Positions 56,009 through 64,000 of a stretch of DNA of 64,000 nucleotides are shown here, piece after piece. The notes beneath the pieces are model-generated. The model was not told where the DNA came from, ran no database searches, and saw only the letters and a list, made by a program, of their open reading frames with translations. Every line of letters starts with the position of its first letter. The first letter of the stretch is position 1. A program made the position numbers and the translations under genes. Source of the stretch: Erodium maritimum (taxonomy: Eukaryota; Streptophyta; Magnoliopsida; Geraniales; Geraniaceae); contig OY997594.1 of the NCBI GenBank assembly GCA_963921825.1, forward strand, positions 15,195,001 to 15,259,000, given 5' to 3'.

Positions 56009-58883
56009 TGTAAAGACCGGATAAATTAAAAGAAGTAAAATACTATTTTATGTTATTTTCATCGACTTGAAATGTCGAGGTTGGAAAAACGTGCTGTAAA
56101 TTTAAAGCGGTTGAAAAAAAAAAGAAAAAAAAAGAGTGGGTCAAGAGGGATTTGGGCTGACTGGGCCGGTCAGGGCGAGCTGGACCCAAACTGCACGAAT
56201 CTTGGCCCAACTCACGCGAAAGAAACCCTAGCCCATTCTGACCCTCTTCTTCACGCGTCCTCGCACGCGGTTCGAGGCAAAACAAACGCCGCCATCTCTT
56301 CGTTCTCTCTCGCGTCTCCCACCTTCCAGATCCTTCCCCTTCGTCACCGTCTCCCTCGCGAAGCACTGCCGGAGCTCCAACCCCCCCTCGCTTCACCTTA
56401 TTCTTCTTCCTCCTCACCGCGTGGCTTCCCTCGTCACCAGCGCCGCCGACTCGTCTCAGCTACGCCGGCTCTGTAACAGAAGCCTTCTTCGACGGTGAGC
56501 GTTTCTCTGGCTTATTCATATTCCCCATCCTCCCTTCCCGGAGATTTGTACTCACACGGACTAGAGACGGCCGGGTTTAGACGGAGTGACTCACCAGAGC
56601 TTCCCATCTTCAGATCTGACGCTTGCACGCCGGCGAGGTCCCTCGCCGTCAGATCAGGACGGAAAACCACACCTGCAACCTCCACTCACCTCTCCTCCTT
56701 TCCCCGACGTCCTTGCCACCGTCTAGCACCCTTCCCGACTCACCTGACGCCGTATGCGATGGCCGGAATCGCACTGGCTCGCCGGAGCTAGAACAGGCTC
56801 GACTTCCAGATTGGGCAAGGCTTAGGCCTGGGGAAAGGTTGGGCCTGGTTGGCAACGGGCTGGATGAGACAGAATGGGCCTTAGCCCAGAAGTGGACGGG
56901 CCTTTGGGCCGGACAGACTCGGGTCTGGTTTTGGGTAGGAACCGGGTCCGGAGCTGGATCCGGGTCGGCTCTGGGTCTGGACTCGGGTTCGGGCTCGTAT
57001 CCGGGTCAACCCGGTTTTAAAGTTTAATTATTTTTAAAATCATTTTTAATTAATTAATTAATTAATTAATTTGACTTAAATTTGGACTTTAAAGGAAAAA
57101 TTGTACAATTCAGAGGTCCCTTGGACAACTACCGGGACTTATTGGAACTTTATCTATTGAACTCATATTGAACTTCGCCCGAGAGCTTGGACTTAGCCCG
57201 AGAAGACGAAGACCACTCCGGAACCCGTGTGAAGAACGGAGTAGGGGCAAATCGACTTTTCAGCAGAGTATTTAGAGGAAGACCACAAGGTAGGGAAAGT
57301 CCTAACTACTCGAGCATTTCATTACTAGTATGCCTATTAGGTTAATAAAACCGGAAAGGTCCTAGAATTGCACATATGATGCGAACAACTAGAATATATG
57401 TCTTTCAATTACTAAAAACCGGATGTGTCTAGCAAGCATTCCTAGGATGAGAATCACTAGTGTAGCTCGCTTTCAATACTTGGGAATTGATTTACTGGTA
57501 GAGAGGCCGTGATGAGCCCTCGGATTAGTTGTGTGTTAGCTTCACAGGCTTGTTTGCTAGTCATTAGGATAATCAAGAGTCTAATGAAACTAGATCGAAT
57601 ACATGCCTGAGTGCTTGAATGATCGAATGCATGCTTGAATGTTTGAATGTTGAACTTGAATGTCTGAATAATTGGTTGATTGATTGAATGCTTAAACGTT
57701 TGAATGGTTGATCGAGTATGACTGGTTGTGCCGAGGAGGTACGATCAGGTGATCGATTGACCGGTGGAGAGCAAGTGGTAAGTAATGGTAAGTGTAGTTA
57801 TGAGTATGAATCCGTGTGGTGTGTATTGATGAACGTGTGTGTCTCTCTGAGGAGTTATGGACCCTGCGGGGCATTGGTTAGTGATTCTGCGGGATATTGG
57901 TTATGGACCCTACGGGGCATTGGTTAGTGATTCTACGGGATATGGGTTATGGACCCTGCGGGGCATTGGTTAGTGATTCTGCTGGATATTGGTTATGGAC
58001 CATGCGGGGCATTGATAGGATGATCCTGCGGGATAATGATTATTGTTGACACGGTATGGTACCTACACCGTTGAGGAGTCCGGTGTAGGATGAGATAATG
58101 ATTATTGTTGATACGGTATGGTACCTACACCGTTAAGGAGTCCGGTGTAGGATGATAGAATGGTTACTTGAGATTCACCCGAGTGTGTGTATCCTGCTGG
58201 AGCATTACCTCGGTTCCCAATGATCTATGGTCCTTTGGACCGAGGGACAATCCGACATAACACAAGGACTATTGTGGATCGGAGTATGGGATCCGACGTG
58301 ACACAAGAACCTAGTGTTCCGGAGTATTGGGATTGAAGTTGTTAGCGTGATACTCACTTACTCTCATTTTAATGGTTATCAAATACTTGCAGTACTTCCC
58401 TTTTGATTACTCATAATACCGTTATCCTTAAGAATTGAGTATTATTTCCTCTTTAGTCTTTTCATAGTATGTTATTGGTTAATGGTATTAACTACATATT
58501 GTGCGACCGTGCTAAAACCATTTTATTACTAAAATGAGGCTAACCTGTTTATGATTTTCCCTACTGAGCGTAAGCTCACCCCTATTTGTTTTATCTGTTG
58601 TTTTTACAGGCGTGATTGATGAGTAGTGGGCTCGAAGCTCGGGAGCTTCCGGAGAGTCTGGGCTTGTTTAGAGACGTCTTGGTCATTGTATTAAACCTCA
58701 TATTTTATTTTCTTATTCGGAGCTTGACTCTTATTACAGTTTCGGAAACCATTTTATCGAGTTATTTGATTGGAACTAAACTTTAGGCTTACTATTGTTG
58801 AAAGGTTGCGTTTTATGATATTAATTTATTCTCAACTCAAGTCACGTCTCGAGTCCGGCCAAAACCGGATTTGGGGCGTGACA
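56009..58883 (+). repeat. 3' LTR of the Ty3-type element, 2875 bp
   Basis: Collinear with the 5' LTR. Visible differences include a longer (ATTA)n run near 57045-57070 and an extra AGCTTGGACTTAGCCCGAG at about 57184. It has the same hairpins, with TGAGCGTAAGCTCA at 58565-58578. Confidence 0.93.
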
Positions 58884-59150
58884 CGGAGGCTGACGGAAGC
58901 ACGGAAGAGCAAAGCAAGTGGCCGGAGGAGACGTCACAACGGGCTCCCGTCCGAATCCAACCAAAAAAAGAGGAGGCGAATGGAGTAGAAGGAGAGAGAA
59001 GAAGTAAAGTTCTACCATCGACTACCGGGTTAAGAGAGGCCAAACCAACCGTCGCGACTGTTAATCTTAGATATAGGGTTTTGCTTACAGGTAAACAGAG
59101 GAGTGAGGGAAATCTTTTTTCACTTCATTAAAGTAGTTTGTCAATCTTTT
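58884..59150. other. Target DNA of the Ty3 element, right part; unassigned
   Basis: GA-rich, with an ORF that starts inside the LTR and is therefore chimeric. No domain. Confidence 0.4.
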
Positions 59151-59477
59151 TATTAGAGGATCAACTCAACTAAAAACTCAAATTGATAGTTGAATGCCAA
59201 ATTATAGTTATATTCTAATCCACGTCCTCACGGACAAGCCCGTTTACGAGTTTGGAGGTGAATTATATAGAAGAGGAGATAAGCCAATCGAGAAGAGATA
59301 TAAGGGCTGGCCCATTTGGGGAAAATTTGATAATGGAGAAGAAATTAATTATTTTTGTTGAGAATGAGTTTGAACCTGGGTCCGTGAGGAATCAAGCTCT
59401 GATACCATATTAGAGGACCAACTCAACTAAAAACTCAAGCTGGTAGTTGAATGCCAAATTATAGTTATATTCTAATA
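59151..59477 (-). mobile_element. TRIM (miniature LTR retrotransposon), 327 bp
   Basis: Two 70-bp direct repeats (59151-59220 and 59408-59477; TATTAGAGGAYCAACTCAAC to TATATTCTAATA, over 90% alike) flank 187 bp. GCTCTGATACCA at 59396-59407 abuts the right repeat; on the minus strand it is TGGTATCAGAGC, an iMet primer site, so the element reads minus. Flanks are CTTTT and CTTTC (one mismatch). The repeat ends are TA..TA instead of TG..CA, as if decayed. Confidence 0.85.
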
Positions 59478-59624
59478 CTTTCCGATTAAGCTCAAGGTGT
59501 TTATTATGCAATGAATAAATGTATATCTTTTGATGTGAGGTAGATGAGCTCTAATTATACCTACACAAATATGCATGATTATAAGATTTGTGCAAATACA
59601 TCGTAAACCTTGGGTCCGAAACAA

Positions 59625-59940
59625 AACCATGGGTCCTAACCCCCCTTGAGGTTTGTTTTGGCGATCCTAACTGGGCTTGACCTTTCCTTGCACTTCCCAA
59701 CTGTGATCTTTCCATTTTTTGCGCAAACTATCATTTCCCGTTTATTTTGACGATTCCGTTAAAAAAATGCTACTGTGCACGTGACCAACACGTGTCAAAA
59801 ACCTAACGGAATCCGTTAAAATAGACGGAAATTGTTAGTTTTCGCAAAAAAAGGTCAAGCGGAGTTAGGAAGTGCCAGGAAAGGTCAAACCCAGCTAAGA
59901 TCGTCAAAACAAACCTCAAGTGGGGCTAGGACCCATGGTT
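59625..59940. mobile_element. Fold-back MITE, about 316 bp
   Basis: AACCATGGGTCCTAACCCCC..TTGAGGTTTGTTTTGGCGAT on the left matches the reverse complement of the right end (GTCAAAACAAACCTCAAGTG..GGACCCATGGTT). Pairing continues through GACCTTTCC and the CGCAAA/TTTGCG blocks almost to the centre, so nearly the whole element is one hairpin. No target duplication was clear. Confidence 0.75.
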
Positions 59941-59944
59941 TCCC

Positions 59945-60249
59945 CAATCAAATATCACGTTAAAACTCCATCAACCTGAGGACGAAGACGATAACAAAAA
60001 AAAAAAGAACTGCTCCACAGTGGTGGTCCATAAACCACCACACTGCTTGTAATATAAAAATATGGAACCAAACTGCAAGGCAAGAAAAAGCTCCACTTAT
60101 AGTCTTGATGAACCTCATATTCTGATTATGTATTGTTTGACCATTCACAACTCTTGATACTATTTTACTATTATAACCATATCTTCAGGTCAACATTAGT
60201 ATCATTAACCCCAGCACGCTATAGGACCTTAACCAAACCTTAATTCGCC
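59945..60249. other. Upstream region of the receptor-like protein gene
   Basis: AT-rich, no gene on either strand. Includes an A-run at 59995-60005. Confidence 0.5.
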
Positions 60250-60256
60250 TATAAAA
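60250..60256 (+). promoter_or_regulatory. TATA box of the receptor-like protein gene
   Basis: TATAAAA, 62 bases upstream of the ATG at 60318. Confidence 0.5.
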
Positions 60257-60317
60257 CCTGTTCATTCCTCGTACCCCTGCACATCCCAAACCTTAACATA
60301 TTGTCTTAGGTTTTATC

Positions 60318-63179
60318 ATGGCCTCATCTCTGCATGTCTTCTTCTTGCTTCGTTCCTCACTTTTACTACTCTCATTTTCGACCCTCTCTTCCTCTGCCCG
60401 ACCATTGTGCCATGACCATGAAAGATCTTCCTTGTTGCACTTCAAGGAAGGCCTCATTGTCCGAAACTTAGGTTTGAGTTCGTGCCGTTTCGCGGACCAA
60501 AACCTCGTTTCTTGGAACGACAAAGATTGTTGTTTGTGGCATGGTGTTGAGTGTGACCACAATGGCTATGTCATTGGCTTGGATCTCAGCGGGAGCTGTT
60601 TATACGGTTCCATCAACTCAAATAGTACCCTCTTTGAGCTGCTTCATCTCAAAGCCCTTAACTTAGCTCACAACAACTTCACCTTCTCCACAATACCTTC
60701 CACATTTGGCAAGCTTTTAAGGTTGACAAACCTTAATCTCTCCGACTCATTTCTTTCTGGCCCAATACCAGCAGAGGTATCGGACTTGCACAAGTTGACC
60801 TCACTTGATCTTTCCAAAAATCACAAGTTGGAGCTGAGAAGTTGTGACTTGGGCGGCTTAGTTGGGAAGATGAGCAACCTAGAGAAGCTTCATTTGAACA
60901 AAGTTAACTTGTCCTCCAAGGTACCTCATGTCTTGTCAAATTTAACTTCACTAACATCAATCTCTCTTGATGAATGTGGGTTGCAAGGGGAGTTCCCATC
61001 ATCCATTTTCCGCCTCCCGAATCTCCAAAACCTTAGCTTGATGTACAATGAAAATCTCACCGGAAGGTTGCCAGAGTTTCAGCGGAACAGCCCTCTTGAG
61101 GTCTTGAGGCTCTCGGGGACCAACTTCTCCGGCACGTTACCTAGTACTATGGGAAACCTCTGTTCATTACGAATCTTGAACTTATGGTACTGCAACTTCT
61201 ACGGTCCAATCCCTGTGTCACTAGGTAACCTGACTCAACTTGTCCATCTCAACCTTGGGTTCAACTCTTTCATAGGCTTATTTCCTTTTTGGGTCACCAA
61301 GCTCACCAAGCTCGAGAGCTTGAAACTCCATTACAACAACTTAAGTGGTGGAGTCCTGATCCCAACCCAAGTTACTACCTTGTTCCTACACTCCAACCAG
61401 TTCAGTGGCTCAATCCCATCTCAGCTTTCGAATGAATCCCGGATAGCAATCTTGGACTTGTCCTACAATATGTTACAGGGTCCGATCCCAATTAGTGCAC
61501 TTCTTGAGCTCAGTCATCTCTCGTTTCTCGACCTGTCTAGTAATAACCTCAGTGGAGAGGTAGACCTATATAGATTTCTTCAGCTCGAGAACTTAACCAC
61601 ATTGCGTCTATCAGAAAATAGATTGTCAGTGCACTCTAGTGATCATGATCTTGATCGTGTTCATGTTCACAAGTTTAAGGAATTGGGTTTATCTTCTTGC
61701 AACATGGGTAAGTTCCCAAATTTCCTAAGAAACCAAGATGAGCTTGAGTGGTTAGAACTAGCACACAACAACGTTGGAGGATCAGTACCCTCTTGGGTTT
61801 GGAGCATCGGTAGAGACTCTTTGTTGTTCATGAACCTCTCCGCCAACTCTCTCACCGGTTTTGACCAACCCCCTCCTGTTTTTCCATGGTCTCGTCTAGC
61901 CATTCTAGACCTTGGATCGAACGAGCTTCATGGGTCGATGCCATATCCATCTCTCTCCACCACATTCTACTCCGTTTCCAACAACTCACTTTCCGGTGAA
62001 CTTTCATCGTTGATATGCAACATGACCTCTCTTGTCATTCTTGATTTGTCCGACAACAACTTCACAGGCACAATCCCTCCTTGTGTAAGCAGCTTCAGCC
62101 CTTCTCTTTCGATACTAAATCTACGAGGAAATGGATTTGAAGGTTCATTTCCTCGAGGATGGCAAGGAGAAAGTCAGCTCAAGATGATAAGTTTAAGCAA
62201 CAACAAGTTACAAGGACGGCTTCCAAGATCGTTGGCCAAATGTGCATTACTCGAGTGCATCGATGTTAGTCAAAACCTGATCAACGACACTTTCCCGTTC
62301 TGGCTCAAGAATCTATCGAATCTCAAGGTTATGCTCCTGAGGTCTAATCGGTTCAATGGCGAGATCAAGAGTCTCGAAAGCAATTCGAGCTTTGCGAATT
62401 TGGGGATCATTGACATTTCCTCCAATAACTTCACAGGCAAGCTACCAAGCGACTTGTTCTTGAATTGGAACCCTTTGAGGATCCTAAGAGTTGACCATCT
62501 CACATATCTCCAGTTCAACTTCACCTACGAGTTGTCGTACGATAATGTCTCGAGAATCGTATGGTACGTCGAATATGCTTACTCCATGACGATCGAGGAC
62601 AAAGGGCTGTTGAGAAGCTACGACAAGATCGAAGCGTTGTTGACCTTGGTTGACTTTTCGAGGAACAAGTTCGATGGCAAGATTCCCGGATGCATTGGGC
62701 GTCTGGAGGGGCTTCACATGCTCAACCTCTCTAGCAACCTTCTCACCGGGAACATCCCGCCGGCCGTCGCGAACTTGACGGATCTCGAGTCGCTGGACCT
62801 CTCCTGTAACCGCCTCTCGGGCCCTATCCCTCAGCAGCTATCACGGTTGACTTTCTTGGAAGCTTTCAATGTCTCTCACAACAATCTCTCGGGGCCTATA
62901 CCTAGAGGGACACAGTTCGATACATTTGACAATAGCTCTTTTTGTGGAAACCCAGGTTTGTGGTGGAACCCACCAAAGTTCTTGTCTCCTCCACCATCTT
63001 CTTCAACCTCGGAACAAGATCAGGAATGTGGCTCTTTATTTCCATGCCATTGGAGAGTTATTGTGGTGGGTTATGGCTGTGGATTTGCAATTGGAGTATC
63101 TATTGGAAACATAATGTTTAAGAGGATCTATGAGTGGCTAGTGAGAGCCTTTGGGTGGAAGAAACTCAAATTTAATTAG
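60318..63179 (+). CDS. Leucine-rich repeat receptor-like protein (RLP, Cf-9/EIX type), 953 aa
   Basis: A single intact exon. A hydrophobic signal peptide (about 1-27) is followed by a cap domain with paired cysteines (LCHDHERSSLLHFKEG, WNDKDCCLWHGVEC). About 25 or more extracellular LRRs of the LxxLxxLxLxxNxxSGxIP type run from about residue 85 to 890. They are broken by a non-LRR island at about 722-772 (ending SMTIEDKGLLRSYDK) before the last four repeats, as in the Cf family. There are many NxS/T sites. A Ser/acidic juxtamembrane stretch precedes one membrane helix with GxxxG spacing (VVGYGCGFAIGVSIGNIMF, about 914-934), and the cytoplasmic tail is 19 basic residues with no kinase. Such proteins sense pathogen or developmental ligands at the plasma membrane and signal through SOBIR1/BAK1-type kinases. 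The start is the first ATG after the TATA box. Confidence 0.95.
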   Translation: MASSLHVFFLLRSSLLLLSFSTLSSSARPLCHDHERSSLLHFKEGLIVRNLGLSSCRFADQNLVSWNDKDCCLWHGVECDHNGYVIGLDLSGSCLYGSINSNSTLFELLHLKALNLAHNNFTFSTIPSTFGKLLRLTNLNLSDSFLSGPIPAEVSDLHKLTSLDLSKNHKLELRSCDLGGLVGKMSNLEKLHLNKVNLSSKVPHVLSNLTSLTSISLDECGLQGEFPSSIFRLPNLQNLSLMYNENLTGRLPEFQRNSPLEVLRLSGTNFSGTLPSTMGNLCSLRILNLWYCNFYGPIPVSLGNLTQLVHLNLGFNSFIGLFPFWVTKLTKLESLKLHYNNLSGGVLIPTQVTTLFLHSNQFSGSIPSQLSNESRIAILDLSYNMLQGPIPISALLELSHLSFLDLSSNNLSGEVDLYRFLQLENLTTLRLSENRLSVHSSDHDLDRVHVHKFKELGLSSCNMGKFPNFLRNQDELEWLELAHNNVGGSVPSWVWSIGRDSLLFMNLSANSLTGFDQPPPVFPWSRLAILDLGSNELHGSMPYPSLSTTFYSVSNNSLSGELSSLICNMTSLVILDLSDNNFTGTIPPCVSSFSPSLSILNLRGNGFEGSFPRGWQGESQLKMISLSNNKLQGRLPRSLAKCALLECIDVSQNLINDTFPFWLKNLSNLKVMLLRSNRFNGEIKSLESNSSFANLGIIDISSNNFTGKLPSDLFLNWNPLRILRVDHLTYLQFNFTYELSYDNVSRIVWYVEYAYSMTIEDKGLLRSYDKIEALLTLVDFSRNKFDGKIPGCIGRLEGLHMLNLSSNLLTGNIPPAVANLTDLESLDLSCNRLSGPIPQQLSRLTFLEAFNVSHNNLSGPIPRGTQFDTFDNSSFCGNPGLWWNPPKFLSPPPSSSTSEQDQECGSLFPCHWRVIVVGYGCGFAIGVSIGNIMFKRIYEWLVRAFGWKKLKFN

Positions 63180-63299
63180 CTACACTTGTATTTATGATTA
63201 TTATTTATTAGTCACGTGAGGAATAACTTATATACCGAACACTTTATAAATACATATTGATTCTTCAACTTCATTTATTTTAGAGTATTAACTTATTAA

Positions 63300-63500
63300 T
63301 ATTTTTATTTTTTGATAAGCTCAAAAAAAATTATTAAGAAAAAATTAGATCCAAGCAGGATATAATCAAGGGCAACCATTACAGGAGTCAGGAGAGCTCT
63401 CAAAAGGAGCTGCGGGAATAAACCCGAAACAAAACAAAATGGAACACAAAATCACCCATCAGTAGTCTACTCTTCACCTTCCGAAGTAAAAGTCGGATCA
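63300..63500 (-). mobile_element. L1-type LINE 3'-end fragment, minus strand
   Basis: Reverse complement ends GAGCTTATCAAAAAATAAAAA (63301-63321), the classic plant L1 3' end, preceded by TTGCCCTTGATTATATCCTG. No coding part remains; it sits in the 3' flank of the terpene synthase gene. Confidence 0.5.
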
Positions 63501-63567
63501 TCAAAAGTTTTAGCTGCGTGAACTAATTGAGCAACTTGTGTTTGTACACAGCTTGAAATATTCGATA

Positions 63568-64000
63568 TCAGTCGTCCGTTAATGGGATTGGATCTATGAG
63601 CACGGATTCTATATAGCCTTTGATTGCACCTTCGACGTGCTTGTATCCGTCTTCTTCAAGGTACAAAGTATCCATGACACGAGCAAGATTGAGAATGCCA
63701 ATGAGGAGAGGCATAGGAAATATGGTAGGCTTGAAGCATTCTTGGTTGATGTCCTTCCATGCATTCTCAACTCGCTTCCGGAACTCCTCGTACACATGTT
63801 CTTTGGAAACACCGTATTGCTTCATGTAACACTCTATGCCGGACGCAACGTTTCCCTCTCTTTTGTTCAAACTACGTAGTCCACAAACAAGTTTTGTTTA
63901 GTTATTTATTAAAATGTATATAAGATCAACATTTATTTTACATTAACATATATAGTATACCTCGTGTGAAACAATATCGTCCATATAGCGACAAATGACG
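63568..64000 (-). pseudogene. Sesquiterpene synthase (TPS-a type), last two exons, with an apparent one-base insertion; runs off the window
   Basis: Minus strand. The exon 64000-63961 reads VICRYMDDIVSHE and the last exon starts at 63871 after an acceptor CTACGTAG. The junction gives DDIVSHEFE, the NSE/DTE metal-binding motif (D, S, E spacing), split by the intron. The last exon continues ECYMKQYGVSKEHVYEEF, VENAWKDINQE, LNLARVMDTLY and DGYKHVEGAIKGYIESVLID, ending at 63568, the normal TPS-a C-terminus. Between FEQKRG and NVASGIE there is one base too many (GGGAAACGTT), so the frames do not join. Either this copy is a pseudogene or the sequence has an indel error. Full-length members are about 550 aa; the rest lies beyond 64000. 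The enzymes cyclise farnesyl diphosphate in the cytosol. Confidence 0.85.

Larger units (their letters stand above)
47389..58883 (+). mobile_element. Ty3/Gypsy-type LTR retrotransposon, gag only, 11.5 kb
   Basis: Two direct LTRs (47389-50239 and 56009-58883), each TGTAAAGACC..GGCGTGACA, are flanked by CGGAG on both sides (47384-47388 and 58884-58888). An initiator-Met primer site follows the 5' LTR and a polypurine tract precedes the 3' LTR. The LTRs are about 97-98% alike by eye, so the insertion is recent. The interior contains a broken gag, a tandem hairpin array and a tRNA-like segment, but no protease, reverse transcriptase, RNase H or integrase. This is the plan of a TR-GAG/LARD-type non-autonomous element that must be mobilised by an autonomous relative. 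Confidence 0.93.

Noticed and set aside
47389-58883. Endogenous pararetrovirus
   Set aside because: It has true direct LTRs, a polypurine tract, a 5-bp target duplication and Ty3-type gag, with no movement or coat protein genes.
58770-59131. ORFs of 72 and 86 codons
   Set aside because: They start in the 3' LTR and run through the target duplication into flanking DNA.

Overview
The window is plant nuclear DNA. The evidence is spliced genes with GT-AG introns, a plant tRNA-Leu, a FLX-like gene, a receptor-like protein, a TPS-a type terpene synthase, and plant-type CACTA, Harbinger, hAT, Copia, Ty3/Gypsy, TRIM and LINE elements. A woody eudicot would fit, but I cannot name a species. Most of the sequence is transposon, much of it nested, with a few host genes between.

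Layout: (1) 179-14720 is a solo Ty3-type LTR (5-bp target duplication ATACA) split by a 13.1-kb CACTA element at 428-13544 (3-bp duplication TCT). The CACTA element carries a TNP2-like transposase gene, a Transposase_24/TNPA-like gene and three small plus-strand accessory ORFs, two of them paralogous. (2) 14.7-26 kb holds a Copia gag relic, LINE-like debris, a two-exon KIN/LEA-type stress gene (18490-19112), a hAT-type element (21374-22196), a LINE ORF1 relic with a zinc knuckle (22.5-24.0 kb) and a doubtful Mutator-like relic. (3) 26075-28594 is a second solo LTR. (4) 30.5-36.3 kb is the gene island: a FLX-like 2 homologue (31807-34215), tRNA-Leu(UAG) and a small basic protein gene, among MITEs. 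(5) 37304-40580 is a Harbinger derivative with two SANT/trihelix genes and no transposase; a hAT-type element sits inside its 3' terminal repeat. (6) 41470-43157 is a Copia solo LTR and 43650-45596 a minus-strand Ty3 LTR that runs into a 200-N gap. After the gap comes a decayed Harbinger transposase. (7) 47389-58883 is an 11.5-kb Ty3-type element with 2.85-kb LTRs, an iMet primer site, a broken gag, no recognisable pol, a tandem hairpin array in the leader, and an initiator-tRNA-like segment. (8) 59.1-60.0 kb holds a TRIM and a fold-back MITE. (9) 60318-63179 is an intact 953-aa receptor-like protein, and the window ends in the last exons of a sesquiterpene synthase on the minus strand.

Most noteworthy: the CACTA element repeats its subterminal motif at three internal clusters that coincide with its own predicted promoters. 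Two different RNA-hairpin motifs recur in the Ty3 LTRs, one with a compensatory base change. The pol-less Ty3 element contains tRNA-derived sequence. All positions were read by eye; no database search or folding calculation was run.
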